DNA of 64,000 bases from Kingdonia uniflora (GCA_014058105.1 JACGCM010001311.1:854501-918500); one strand, 5' to 3'; positions 22,562 to 34,167 are shown, counted from the stretch's first letter. Notes: generated from the letters alone by a model not told the origin. Translations and numbers: made by a program.

Positions 22562-23369
22562 GAGGAGGGATCGGTTAAATCCCCTCCTTATACTCCCCTA
22601 ATGACTCCTCCCGATAACCACTAGATTGTATTGATCTACGGTCAAAATAATAGATGACTAAAAGATACAGTACTTTCAAAAAGAGATGTTTACAACTCAA
22701 AAATGTCTCAACCAAGTACGTCAATTTACTTGAGAATTGTCGTTTTGGAACCGTTGTAATACACTTACCTCTGGCGATATGATTCGGAGAAAATGGCACA
22801 ATTTTACATTTTGGACAAAAGTAGAAGCTGTATTTGAAGTTACAACTCCTGAGTTTGATAAGAGACCAAAAAGACTAAAATTACTACAATTTTGATGACA
22901 AAAACTAACCTTGAGTAACCATATCTCTACTGTATAATGATTTTTCTTGAAAGATTATGAAATAAAATAAAGAATCTTACATAAAAACTTGCTTATCAGA
23001 GAAACATCAAGCTTTCATGGTTAATTGAGGGATTAAAACTAAATTAGATGAAGAGGGTTTTTGTTTAACATTAATTGAACAACAAAACATCCACCGTTTT
23101 TCCTTGGGTTTTCCTTTTTGATTCTCATAATAGTTGGGTTTTCATTTTGATGGAGTATGGTTAATTGAGAGAGGAGATTTTGACGGAGAGATAAAGAAAG
23201 AGAGAGAAGAGATGAAGCCATGAAAAAGTAAGCCAAGCCAAGCCAAATTTTTTTGTTACTTAGTTATGCCATGTCAGCGTTGTATCAACCGTACATCTTT
23301 CCCATCCTGTGGTTCAAACGAGGAATTTTTTTGGGAGTAAGGGAAAGAGAGTCAACCGATCCCTTCCTC
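22562..23369. mobile_element. Non-autonomous Mutator-type element with 9-bp target duplication
   Basis: The ends are inverted repeats: GAGGAGGGATCGGTTAAAT at the left and, read on the minus strand from the right, GAGGAAGGGATCGGTTGACT. Both are flanked by the identical 9-mer TTCACTAAA (22553-22561 and 23370-23378), the duplication size typical of Mutator-like elements. The 808-base interior has no transposase; short minus-strand frames at 22575-22799 and 23039-23236 resemble nothing I recognise. The perfect target duplication indicates a relatively recent insertion. Confidence 0.8.
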
Positions 23370-23378
23370 TTCACTAAA

Positions 23379-26377
23379 TTTTTGGTACAATAATTAACAT
23401 TGAATGTATGTACAAAAACAGTTAGAAAAAAACACAAGACTACTAACCTTCATAGTTTATACCAGAAGGAGATAGAGTTTACAATGCCCTAGCAACCACT
23501 AAATCTCCTCTCTTTCAATTTACCAAAACCATTCTCTAAAACCCATTTACCAAAATAACAATTGCCTATCAGTGAATCGATTCTCTCTTTCAATTTGCTC
23601 AACATTTATCCCACTCAATCCCTGCCCCTAAGGATTGTTTTCTTTTAATTTGGTTCTATCGTAGGAGAAGAAGAGGTTTTGTTCGCTAGAGAGAGAAAAC
23701 CAACAAAATTGTAGGTCTTCAATTGCAGGAGGGGCAACTTGGGAACAAACAAAAGCTTTTGGCTGAGTGAGGCCAGTAAGCTTCTTTGTTTGGCTTAACA
23801 AAAACTGCTGAATGAAGTGGCTGGATCTCCTAGTCAGCAAAAAAAAAAACACCTCTAAATTGCTGAATGAGGGCATTCATCACCCATTGTCCCATTCAAC
23901 ATTCAACAATTTCTAGTAGAGAAAACAAACACCCCCTTAGTGTTCCTAATTTTTTCTCCTTCTGCTGGTAGAAAATGAATAGCATATTTTTAGGATTGTA
24001 GCATTATTATTAGATAATGAATTTTGGTGAAGTTTGTACTTTTTGTCAAACATGAGTGGCAAATTTATTCGGTCATGTGCCATGTGTATTTGCTCTTCTT
24101 GTGACTAGGAGCAATTGTGGTACTATTTTTTCCCAGAGCAGTATAGCGTAGGTCATAACCAAGAGTGTTGAGTGTTGGAAATCTTTTATGATGTTGAACT
24201 TGGATGATCTATTGATAAAATCGTATCAAATCGGGTTGCGAATATAGGGGTTTCGGGTTTTGTCGTTCACTAGGCCAAACAATTGTTAGATAATATTTTC
24301 AAATCAAACTACTAAACTAATAAATAAAAGAACTAAATAAAATTTCAAGAGATTTTTGGATTACAAATAGATTAAAGACTAGGGGAAACAGGGATTCACC
24401 GTAAATATATACTCAACGTAAATGCAAACATAAATTGCTCTTGGAAGAAATAATAATTTTGACCAAATGTCTATTTATCATCTCGTAAGAAGTAAATTTA
24501 TCAAAATACATTAGATGAGAAATCATATGTGAAAATACGAAACGTTAAAACAAGCTAAATACGTTCTGTTAATCTTTGATTCACAATCCAATGTTAATAA
24601 TAATTGTGCAACTAAAATCAACTACATTAACATTCATAAAACTTGATTCATATCAATTTGATCATGAACCAATAATAAAATTGTTAACATAAAGATGGTT
24701 TGACGTTAAAACAAAATGAGTAATTTACGTTTAGTTGATCACATTAAGTATATATTGAATACGGTTTCATCCCCTCCCCTAAAGGATGGTTTAGCTAGAC
24801 ATGAATCCTAAAATACAACATACTAGTAAAAAGAAAGACATGATGATAATGGAAAAAAAAATATTTAATTAACTTTGAACTAGAACTTACAAAATAAAAA
24901 TGCTCCAAGGTTACAAGCAACTCCAAAAACTTCAATCTCTTTGCTCCCTAAGCAATGTTCTCAAGCTCTCAAAATTGGATGATTATTCATGGTCAAGACC
25001 TCTCCTTTTATAAATGAAGGAGAGGGTTACATATTTAGTAAGATAGTATTTTCGCCAAATCAAATATAATCGAATTTTAGAATTTATTCAGAAATATATA
25101 CTCAGTATAAAAATATGAAAAAATTCCATAAAATATCTTCACATATTGGCAACTTCTCCAAAAAGTTTTAGAATTTTTGGGCGAATATAAACCTGCCTGT
25201 TTGTCACATCTCCACAGCTGCTATTTTCTTGAAGATTCTATTTTTAGTGAAATATTCATTATACTCAATAAAATCTTCCTAGTCATAATAAAATATCCTC
25301 AATATGTCAAATATTCTCTTGATTTGCTCTTGAGATTTGTTTTCTATTGGAGATGCTCTGAGTTATAGCTTAGATAGGTGATCTTCTCCAACAGTTGTAG
25401 CTTTAGCACTCAAATTTAGCTTTTTCTATACTCTTATCTAACATAACTTGAAACAATAATAAATTAATAATGAATCTTTTTAGCAATAAAATGAAGTCTA
25501 GAACCCTTAAATAAGTAGGGTAAAATGGGCATTTTTACATGCCCATCATCTATACAGTTGCTTCGTTGTCAAAATGGTGTCCAACTATGGCAAAAAAATC
25601 ATCTTTTCTAGTAAATCGAAGGTATGTTTGTTAGTTGCAAGATGGATAATGCAAAAAAATGATAGGTCAGTTTAGCGCATCTAACTGGAAAGCTTGCATT
25701 CCCCTAATTGTCCAAAACTAGGGTTATGATTTGTTTTCGTTTACCATTGTGGCATTTGGTGGGAAGAGGAGGGCGTTCAGTATGGAACAATTTCCTCAAC
25801 AAGTATTAATATTGAATGCTTTCTTAATTATGGAGGCAAGATAAGTTTCTGGGTACCTTCCTTGCGTAATAGTTGTGTGTTAAGTGAAAGGACATTGTGT
25901 TGCCAAATGTGTGGTGTGTTTGAACCTGCAGTAAACGGTATGCTAAATGCACGTTTTATGCGCTGAAGTATAATAGACCAGGTGGTAGGTATAACCTACT
26001 ACAAAATCATAACTTTGCCCTAGTTTCACGCGTGAGCTTTGGTGTGTGTGTTTTAGGGGGTCTTTGCGGCTTTACTTTCTCGCTAGATAGCTAGAAAATA
26101 TGCTTATGTGCCCTCTAAGCATGAACGTCAAGGCTTGGCTAGACTCCAAAGAAACCTTAATGGTTTGTAGAGAGGAATAACACCAAGGTCATAATTGAAT
26201 CATGACGATCGCGGTGAAGGTTTGAGAAGAAGACACTCCAAGATGGTTTTATAGGCACCCGATGATGGTGGTGTAAATGATAGCCAATAAGCTCCAGTTG
26301 AGAAAGATGCGCTGTCAAGGTATCCATTGGATCGGTGAATGCTAGAACAAGTTCACTTGCAAAATGGCTTAAAGTCA
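23379..26377. other. Gene-free stretch
   Basis: About 3 kb of AT-rich sequence without a recognisable gene. The short frames (23628-23876, 25177-25368, 26157-26378) have no known domain. I see no terminal repeats that would define an element. Confidence 0.35.
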
Positions 26378-26732
26378 TTTACTTATAGAAACGAAGTGCG
26401 GAAGCAAATCGATTAACATAAAAGTAATTACTACTTTGTTAATTGACTAAATAAACAAAAACTTAGATCTCCCTCTTTCTCTCTACCCATTAACTAGAGT
26501 TTTTTCTCAAACTCCAACTAGCCTTAGCCTCACCCCCTCAGACCTCTCTATAGAAGAGGAGTCCCCCCCCCCCCCCACCTTCCCAAACACGATCCCAATT
26601 ATTAGGAAACATATCTAAAAAAAAAAAAAAGATAATTTAGAAACTACTAAAAATACTAGGGGGTCCCACGAAAAGGCCGACTAACGACACCAAAGACGTG
26701 GTCGTAATGGCCACGTCGGTTAATTTCTATCA
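26378..26732 (-). repeat. 3' LTR
   Basis: Matches 33832-34167 along its length; shared blocks include TGCGGAAGCAAATCGATTAA, CTAGCCTTAGCCT and CCCAATTATTAGGAAACATA. On the minus strand it begins TGATAGAAATTAACC at 26732. It contains a poly-C run near 26566-26577 and a poly-A run near 26617-26630 that expand it relative to the other LTR. The outer boundary near 26378 is approximate. Confidence 0.8.
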
Positions 26733-26750
26733 ACTTTCCCCTCCTAAGAA
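26733..26750 (-). other. Polypurine tract of the LTR element
   Basis: Read on the minus strand the bases next to the 3' LTR are TTAGGAGGGGAAAGT, ending directly at the TG that opens the LTR. This is the expected position and composition of the plus-strand priming site in LTR retrotransposons. Confidence 0.65.
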
Positions 26751-26769
26751 GAATCACGAATTCAAGGAA

Positions 26770-27958
26770 ATGGACAATTCACTGTTGTGCTGTCTCCTTG
26801 TCCAAATCATCTCCCCACATCTGTTGAAATGCCTTGTCAATGTGATCGTGAAGATTCTGGGTTAAAAGACCTATATGTTTCTTAGAATTCAGACATTCGC
26901 GCCTCATATGACCTGTCTTCCCACAATTGTAGCAAATCGCAGAACCGGTCGTCCCTGGTGCCTTTGGAGTTGCTGCTGTCAGTCTGTCACTGATGTCGTA
27001 ATTGCCGTTAGAGGAGTAAAAGATAAATAAGCTGCCGGTTTAAGTTTCGTCTATGCTCGCTTGGCCATTTCAACAACCTTTGATAAACTGTGAGCGTTGA
27101 ACAATACCAACTCATCCTGTAGCCGTTTTGTTAAGCCAAACTTGAACCAACTAATTTGCTGGGCTTCTGACTCAGATAATACAACTTGAGACGAGAATAA
27201 ATAAAAATTGCTCGTATAATCATAAACTGATTGGTTTCTGGACTGTCGCAGGTTCTGTAATTTCACAAAACTCCCTTCCTCATAAATACCTAGAATAAAT
27301 TGAGTCATCAACTCATGTCGCATCATATCTTAGTCTGTAATATAATCACCCCTAGCTGTTACCCGTAATTGTTGTACCCCTTTCCACCAGTTCAGAGCAT
27401 ACCTTGTCAGTTTCGTCTCCATCAATGTGACTGTGCGAGGGTTTCCACAGCGTTTGAACGCCACAACCCGATCGACCCGATTGAGCCAGTCAATAAACCC
27501 ATCTCCATTTGTTTTACCATCAAATTCTGGACCCTGTTGTTGGGGTGCATACCTTGCGTTCCTAATACCCGGCTCACCTTGGTATTCGTCGTTTCTGAAA
27601 CAAGATCCAAAATTTGTAGGATGAACGTTGCGGCCTCGCCCTCTCCTGTCGTGAAAACCCTATATATTACTGTACCCACGACAGTTATCAGATTCGATAT
27701 CACCCCAAAATGTACCTTCATTCGCAAAAGGATTGCATGGTGCCTATTGTTGCTACTGAAAAACCCGTACCGTAGTCCGTGTACCATGTGGTGGAGTAGG
27801 CGCTCGGTGAGTTCTTGAAGGTACATAAGGTGTAACCCCAAGATGGCTCGAGTTGCTTGTGTTGGGCTCTTGATTTCGCCAATCTCTTGTACCGTACCCA
27901 TGCTGTGGAGAACTACTCCTCCTGCGTTCGCCCTTGCGAAAATGTTTGAAAAGGACGT
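26770..27958 (-). pseudogene. gag, C-terminal part (retrotransposon gag domain and zinc knuckle)
   Basis: Minus strand. Near 27480-27530 it reads GPEFDGKTNGDGFIDWLNRV, followed by ALNWWKGVQQL near 27380, then the open frame 27051-27326 (ELMTQFILGIYEEGSFVKL, then LRQSRNQSVYDYTSNF), which is the retrotransposon gag domain. A CCHC zinc knuckle (CYNCGKTGHMRREC) is encoded at about 26900-26940, and the frame stops about 40 bases before the purine tract. Several stops and frameshifts are present, for example near 27327 and 27770. Its N-terminal part lies 5 kb away at 33190-33771, across the LINE. Confidence 0.75.
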
Positions 27959-27959
27959 G

Positions 27960-27971
27960 CTTGTCCCCAAC
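27960..27971. repeat. Target-site duplication of the LINE, left copy
   Basis: The 12-mer CTTGTCCCCAAC here is identical to 32895-32906. It lies directly against the poly(A)-rich 3' end of the LINE (read on the minus strand). Confidence 0.9.
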
Positions 27972-28079
27972 TTTTTTATTTTTTAATTTTAAAAAACTGA
28001 ATATTGGATTTTATTGAATAATTGAAAAAATATACAACGAGGAGGACAAAATCCTTGCCTTAAAAAAAATATAACACTT

Positions 28080-28560
28080 CAGACTCTCAAATTGGCAATC
28101 CCCATCTTATCAAGGATGAGGAGTGCTCTAGCTTTCCTGGGAAGACTAATCATACTCCAAAAGCTTTGTATGACCTGCCCACTGCCAAGTTTTGCAAAGA
28201 AATCTGCTAGGCTATTTCCTTCTCTGAAAATGTAAATCTGAAAATGTGAATTAAAGCACATTGTAGGAAATCACAAAGCTCAAGTATCTCTTTCCACAGG
28301 CCTTGAAATTTAGTAGCAACCCTACCTCTGTTATAAAACCAATTCACCAACACTAGTGAGTCTGATTCCACCACTACTGGCAAAAGATTGTAAGATTTGC
28401 AGAACAGAAGACCGTGTAGAAGCCCATAAATCTCTGCAATGGTGTTTGTTCCCTTGCCCAATGCCACACTGTATGCCATAACCAGCCTTCCTTCTGAATC
28501 TCTGATTACTCCTCCAGCCCACTCAAGCCATTTCTTAAAGCTGATCCATATGTATTAAGT
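28080..28560 (-). pseudogene. LINE ORF2: RNase H domain
   Basis: Minus strand. Frames at 28207-28479 and 28079-28261 encode AEIYGLLHGLLFCKS, VVVESDSLVLVNWF and, after a frame change, FREGNSLADFFAKLGS. This is the plant LINE-type RNase H domain: glutamate in the E-helix, aspartate in the ESDS motif, and the terminal H-x(n)-N-x-x-AD motif. It degrades the RNA strand of the cDNA hybrid in active elements. The frame is broken between the last two motifs. Confidence 0.8.
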
Positions 28561-28749
28561 TTATAGATCCCAAGATGAGGCTTCACCCATCTAATGACTC
28601 TGATAGGCTTCTGTCTAGCATGATATATTCTTAGTTTTAGAACTTACAGAGCCAAACTGTACCCACTCTCATCTGTTTTCCATCGTATTTAAGACTACAC
28701 CTTGCCCTCCATAGTTCCCACACAATGATACTTGGAAGAATGCCTTGAA

Positions 28750-29223
28750 CTAACCCAATGTGAGAGCAACTGCTAGCACACATGTACCATCTTCCTTGCT
28801 TAGCCCAGTATGATTCATAGTTATTATTACTAATACACACATTACTGAAATACTCCCATACCTTTGTTCAATCTCACTGTGTACAAACAGATGGTCTATA
28901 CTCTCCTCATTTGAATTACTGCAGCATAAGCATTTAGAAGGTAAAGCAACCACTCTCGTAATCACCTCATCGACAGGAATGACCTGCTTCCAGAGCTTCC
29001 ATCCAAAAACCTGAATCTTAGCTGGTAAACTTGCATACCAAATCCAATTTATTCTCTCTTGTTTTTCAAAATCTCCATGCCAGAACTCCCATGCAAATTT
29101 TATAGTGAACTCACCATCTGGAGCTGGACTCCAATAAGGTTTATCTAAGTAGCTTGATAGGCGGAATTTGTTGTACAAGACATCCTTCCAGTGAGTAGGG
29201 ATTTCATGACTAGTATCCCCCAA
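28750..29223 (-). pseudogene. LINE ORF2: zinc-binding reverse transcriptase domain (zf-RVT)
   Basis: Minus strand. The open frame reads FTIKFAWEFWHG, then WIWYASLPAKIQVFGWKLWK and CLCCSNSNEESIDHLFVHSE. Spaced W-x(n)-P-K-x-x-x-F-x-W and C-x-x-C-x(n)-E-x-x-x-H-L-F-x-x-C/S motifs are those of the zf-RVT domain that links reverse transcriptase and RNase H in plant LINEs. Confidence 0.8.
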
Positions 29224-29299
29224 TTCCAGATCCCATCCATTGTGAGGACTTCATTGACCTTGATCACTTGGTTAGTCTCAATGTTTAGTATATCTTGCA

Positions 29300-31080
29300 G
29301 TGTACCCTCTCCCACACCAATCTGTTTTCCAGAAATCCATGTTCCCACACCCTAACACCCATGCAGTATTGGCTTTGACTGTAGCAAGTAAACCTTCCAT
29401 ACTTCTCCAAAGAGTTGAAGCTCCAACAACAACTTTAGGATGCTCCCTATCTTGCATGTATTTACTGTGCATAAATCTGGACCACATAGAATCTGTATAT
29501 AAGAATTTCCAGCATCTCTTGAGTAAGAAACTATACTTGATGTCCTGCAAGCTTCTAATCTCCAACACCCTCCCTCTTCTTTCTTTTTGCAGAAACCATT
29601 CCAAGTAACCCAGTGCCGCTTAGGTTTACCTTCATGCAGGCCCCAGAAAAAATTAGCAAAAATATTTTCTATGTGATTAATGATAGTGTCTGGTTTTTGT
29701 AGCGAGGCTAGTAAATGGATAGGCATTTAATTCAACACATGTTTTATGAGAACTAGTTTACCACCACTTGATAACATTTTACCTTGCCAACCTACCACTT
29801 TCTTCTGTATTCTCTGCACTAAAGGATCAAAGCTTGAACAAAGCACTCTGCCATAATGGATTGGAGCACAACTTTTATGATCTCCTTTCTGACATTAGTG
29901 ACCTTGTGGTGAGCATATAAACCACTTTTGTTTTTATTGATAGATTGCCCTGAAACCCTTTCATATTTGTCTAAGAACACTCCATCAAACCTGAAATCGA
30001 CTTTTTCTCACCATTGAGAAGCACAATGAAGTTGTCTGCATATATAGGAGATGAGTGAGTGGAGTGCAACCTCTTCTAGTCTTAAAATAGCCAATCTTGC
30101 CTTCATTGAATTGTTTTGATAGCCCTCTTGACAGTACCTCTTCTGAAAGGATAAAAAGCATGGGGGATAGTGGATCACCTTGTTTTAAGCCCCTAGACGA
30201 CTTGAAGTAACCTTTAAACACATCATGCAACACAACAGAAAACCAGGGAGTCTCTACACACTGTCCAATCATGTTTAATCTATCTCTGACTGAAACCAAA
30301 CCTTCCTAACACCTCTTTCAGAAAACTCCAATTAACTATATCATAAGCCTTAGCCATATCAATTTTAACCATGACATTACTCCCTCTGACTTTCCTATGA
30401 AGATCTCCAACCATCTCCTGAGCTAAAGTAATACTATCCCCAATGTCTTTGTTTTGCACATATGCACCTTGTTGTTCTGAGATTAACATAGGGAGCAAAC
30501 TACTAAGTCTTTTAGAAATCAGCTTGGGAAACACTTTGTAGATCACACTGCATAAACTGATGGGCATGTAATCAGCCAAACAAGATGGAGCTTCTACTTT
30601 GGGTAGGAGGGTTATAAAAGTGGAAGTGTAACATTTAGGCAACATGGCTCCAGCATAAAACTCCTTGATGACAGCTTCATGTATATCATCTTTGATAATG
30701 TTCTATGCTGCCTGAAAGAACTGGGCCAAGAAGCCATCACACCCTGGTGAGTTATCCCCAGGTATACTGAAAAGAACCTTTTTAACTTCTTCTAAACTGG
30801 GCATCTGTAGTAACATAGCGTTGTCACTCTCAGTCACTAAGCATGGGATCGCATCTAACAGCTCGTTTTGAACCACATTCTCTACAGTAAGGACCTCTTC
30901 ATAATATTTTACGGCAGCATCATGCACCTCACCAACTTCCTTAGTTTTAGTACCATTTGGTAAAGTATAATCATAAAAAGATGCAAGCTTTTTGTTCACC
31001 TGAGCTACCTTATGAAAGAAACTTGTGTTAGCATCCCCATCATGCAACCATTTGATCCTTGACTTCTCTTTCCAGAGCAC
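29300..31080 (-). pseudogene. LINE ORF2: reverse transcriptase
   Basis: Minus strand, in several frames. Visible motifs: FITLLPKVEAPSCLADYMPI and SLCSVIYKVFPKLISKRL (30280-30645), DNSPGCDGFLAQFF (about 30720-30765), SRGLKQGDPLSPMLFIL (about 30140-30210) and, in a different frame, SPIYADNFIVL (about 30010-30045), where the catalytic YADD box reads YADN. Further C-terminal stretches (29278-29726) match the thumb region. The frame breaks and altered box mean it has no activity. Confidence 0.85.
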
Positions 31081-31111
31081 CTTTTGTGTAGTATATCGGC
31101 AAGCTGTTTCT

Positions 31112-32075
31112 TCACCTGGTGGTGTAGCTCATGCTCTCATCCCAACCATCTAATAATTGGAAATCTATATTTGTAATTTTGTCTTGCAAACTGTTGATAT
31201 TATGTGTTACATTCCACTCCTTCAATGCTTTCTTCATGACTTTAATCTTGTACCCCAATGAAGACAGACAAGTCCCATATACACCAGTAGGCCATTTTTC
31301 TTGCACCAAGTCTAGGAAATTTTCATGCAAACTCCACATTTTAAGAAATTTAAAGGGTCTAAGCCCCATAGACATTTCCTCCCTGAAACTGATTAGTAGT
31401 GGGACATGATCTGAGCAAATTCTAGATAAATGATGAACCTGGTGTTTAGGGAAGTTGGTGATGAAGCTTGCATTAGAGAAAGCTCTGTCTGACCTTGCCC
31501 AACATCTAGTATTTCCTTGATGGTCGTTATACCATGTGAAAGCTGATCCAATATAAGGTATTTCTATAACCCCCCGCTGTTTGCACCATGCTCTCAAAAT
31601 CTCTCATGGATGTAGGGTTTCCCAGTCTTCTTCCTACTTTTTTATCATAGTTCCTTATGGCATTAAAATTACCAGCCATGAGCCAAGGAGAAACTATTGC
31701 TGCAGATAGGAGAATAAGCTCATCCCAAAGTAATCTCTTGTCTATGATCTCACACTTGGCATAAACAACTGTCAGACATACACTCCATGAATTACACACT
31801 ACATCACAGTGCACTGCTTGATTAGAGGCATATATAAGAGAGACATTAACTGAGTTCTTCCAAAAGATTCATATCTTGCCACCAACATTATTATTAGAAA
31901 TGAAATACCCACAGCTAAGCCTACTAGCAATTGTAGGTAACTGAGAGTCATCAAGAAAAGGCTCTAAAAGAGCTATAACTTGAATACAATGCTTTTTAAT
32001 CATCCTCTTGAGATGATTAATGGTGTTATTGTTCCCTACTCCCTTACAGTTCCACACAAGCAAAGGACCTTGCAT
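31112..32075 (-). pseudogene. LINE ORF2: apurinic-type endonuclease
   Basis: Minus strand. It opens with LLVWNCKGVGNNNTINHLKR and IQVIALLEPF (31869-32075), continues with LWDELILLSA and PWLMAGNFNAI (31527-31814), then GVIEIPYIGSAFTWYNDHQG and ICSDHVPLLISF (31112-31597). These are the WN-x-x-G, E-P/T, GDFN-equivalent and SDH motifs of LINE endonucleases; the GDFN box reads GNFN. It nicks target DNA in active elements. Broken into three frames. Confidence 0.85.
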
Positions 32076-32299
32076 TAAATACTATAAGAGATAGTCTTGC
32101 TCCTTGTCAGGGTGCTGAAAGGAACAATAACAGGCTTCTTCTTTGTCTTTGGTGTACTCTTCACTTTTTCCACAACTATCTTACTCTTTGACTTGTCCTC
32201 AATCTGCCCGTCCCTAGTCTGAAACTCCAAGTTACCAATCTCTACAAGCACCACTGCTGCATCTTGCACTGCTTCAGAGATCATACCCTCTTACTCTTC

Positions 32300-32894
32300 A
32301 TTGGATTGTTGTTCAGCTTCCACTATAACCTGCACTTCCTTCACCTGTGGAACATCTTGCACAACTTCTCTTTCTATTTCCTGCTGTCTGAACTGCACTT
32401 GCTGCTCATGTTACACCAACTCACCTTCTTCTATCTGATTAGTTGCAGGCAACACTGACTTGTTGATCTCCATATCCTTGCTGCACCCAATATGTTCTTT
32501 AGTCTGAACTGCATTTGCACTCTCACTTGCTTTCTTTGGTATGTAGGCAGGCTTGCTTGCTTAACTTCTTGGGATTGTTGTGTTTACTCTTATTGTTCAC
32601 CTTAGTAGTGACCACCTCATCTTCAATCACTATAGGTCTTACTCTCGTGCAATCTGTAGTGGCATGACCCTGCAAAGAGCAATTTATACAATACAAGGGA
32701 ACCTTTTCATACACTACTGCTTGCCAAACACCAGTGTTATTCAACAATGGAATCCATACTTCATCTGGTCTCCCAGCAGTGAGATCCAGTTCAATACACA
32801 CCCTAGCAAGATAAGGTCTGGTAAGATTTAAAGTTGGTTGATCGGGCTTGAGATACTTACCAATGGGAGCCACAATCTCTTGTAACCATCCTAA
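32300..32894 (-). pseudogene. LINE ORF1 fragment with CCHC knuckle
   Basis: Minus strand. The frame 32523-32873, extended to the insertion point, reads VAPIGKYLKPDQPTLN, ARVCIELDL and then the zinc knuckle CINCSLQGHATTDC. This is the nucleic-acid-binding ORF1 of plant L1 elements; the upstream half is lost by 5' truncation. The downstream, low-complexity C-terminal part to about 32075 is poorly conserved. Confidence 0.75.
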
Positions 32895-32906
32895 CTTGTC
32901 CCCAAC
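32895..32906. repeat. Target-site duplication of the LINE, right copy
   Basis: CTTGTCCCCAAC, identical to 27960-27971, at the truncated 5' end of the LINE. Confidence 0.9.
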
Positions 32907-33189
32907 TAACTTTGCCCTAACCCTTGTGCTTGGCCGGTTCCGTAGGTTCCCTGTGCTACCGGGGTAATACCCCCTTAAGGACCGGTGTCAGTTGCCTGAT
33001 ACTGTGGGTGTCCGGTCGATTGATGCTGTACCGGAGCTGTCACCGGCGCTGGGTGCTGCTGCTGAACTTGGATCGGGGCAGTCGACCGGAATGGGTTCGG
33101 TGGCAGTTAACCGTGACCTGGATCGGGTCCCCTAGGGCTCCCCAGTTGCGATTCGGAGACCGGACCCTTCGTGCTTCAACTTAGTTGGT

Positions 33190-33771
33190 CAGCAGCCTTG
33201 CCCATTGATTTACGCGGTAGCGGGAGGTCGCGCCATACCCATAAAAGAAGACTCTGACCCCAATTCTCGTTGAGGCGCATCGCCCCCCGTAGCGCTGGTC
33301 ACGACTTCCCTCTCCTCGGAGTCCGCGAATTTGTCCTCGCTACCCACATTTTGAACATCAAGTCTCTCAAAACTATTCGAGGTGAACGGAGCCCCTTCTT
33401 CGTCGAATTCCTTCTATAGGTTAACCCGTGTAAAGAGACCCCTTCCTCGCCCAACGCCCTCAACACTAGTTGGTGAGAACCCCAACCTTTGCGCATCCTC
33501 CATAAACGTACCTAATGGCACCCCTCTACCTTTTGACGATGCCACGCTATTCGTTAGCCCCGCACCAACTTCTCGTTGACCATTGGTAGCGTTAGAGGTG
33601 ATCGCTTGCAAAATCGAGTTTAATGCCCTATTAGTTTCTTTTGATTAAGCCTTGAATTCTCCTAACGAGTTCTCTGTCGTAATCTTAAATTCCTCCATCT
33701 TCTCCTCTAGGTTACGTAACCAATCTCTTTGAGTTGGTTGACGTGATCCCGCTTTCTTCTTATTACATATC
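33190..33771 (-). pseudogene. gag, N-terminal part of the LTR element
   Basis: Minus strand. A likely start is the ATG at about 33771 (MICNKKKAGSRQPTQRDW), followed by a coiled coil (LEEKMEEFKITTEN), an in-frame stop near 33645, then SKETNRALNSILQAI and a Gly/Ser-rich region. This is the usual layout of a plant gypsy gag N-terminus. The stretch 32907-33190 continues it in decayed form up to the LINE. GC content is locally higher than in flanking DNA. Confidence 0.6.
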
Positions 33772-33812
33772 ATCTTCGATTTCGCAAAGTAACAAAAATC
33801 CCTGTGAAGCGA

Positions 33813-33830
33813 ATCTCGTTCTGGTACCAA
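33813..33830 (-). other. Primer-binding-like site
   Basis: Read on the minus strand, TTGGTACCAGAACGAGAT lies just inside the 5' LTR. It resembles the initiator-Met tRNA complement TGGTATCAGAGC used by many plant LTR elements, with two or three changes. Confidence 0.5.
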
Positions 33831-33831
33831 G

Positions 33832-34167
33832 TTTATAAAAACAGTGCGGAAGCAAATCGATTAACAGAAAAGTAATCACTACTTTATTAACTGACTAAAT
33901 AAACATAAACTTAGTTCTCTCTCTCTACCCATTAACTATGGTTTTTTCTCAAACTCTAACTAGCCTTAGCCTAACCCCCTTATACCCATTTATAGGAGAG
34001 GAGTCCCCACCTTCCCAAACACGATCCCAATTATTAGGAAACATATCTAAAAACAAAATAAAATAATTTAGAAACTACTAAAAATACTAGTGGATCCCAC
34101 AAAGAGGCCGGCCTTGTTAGCCGGCCAAAGACGTTGTCGTAGTGGCCACGTCGGTTAATTCTTAGCA
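33832..34167 (-). repeat. 5' LTR
   Basis: Direct copy of 26378-26732; on the minus strand it begins TGCTAAGAATTAACCGACGT at 34167. Differences from the other LTR are mainly substitutions plus the two homopolymer expansions in that copy. Confidence 0.8.

Larger units (their letters stand above)
27972..32894 (-). mobile_element. L1-type LINE, 5'-truncated, inserted in the gag element
   Basis: A 4.9 kb non-LTR retrotransposon on the minus strand bounded by a perfect 12-bp target duplication. It begins inside ORF1, in the DUF4283-type region (LGWLQEIVAPIGKYLKPDQP), and ends in an A-rich tail at 27972-27999. ORF1 has a CCHC knuckle; ORF2 has endonuclease, reverse transcriptase, zinc-binding and RNase H parts in the usual order. 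Multiple stops and frameshifts make it inactive. Because it interrupts gag, it inserted after the LTR element. Confidence 0.92.
26378..34167 (-). mobile_element. LTR retrotransposon with gag only, split by a LINE
   Basis: Direct repeats of about 340-355 bases flank the unit (26378-26732 and about 33832-34167). On the minus strand the order is 5' LTR, a primer-binding-like site, a gag gene cut in two by a LINE, a CCHC zinc knuckle, a stop codon, a purine tract and the 3' LTR. No protease, reverse transcriptase or integrase lies between the zinc knuckle and the 3' LTR, and none is present at the 5' end, so the element without the LINE would be about 2.9 kb and non-autonomous. The gag resembles Ty3/gypsy gag. 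I found no convincing 5-bp target duplication outside the LTRs. Confidence 0.8.

Noticed and set aside
27369..27818. 149-codon plus-strand frame
   Set aside because: It is antisense to the gag domain of the LTR element and is a shadow of it.
31131..31409. 92-codon plus-strand frame
   Set aside because: Antisense shadow of the LINE endonuclease region.
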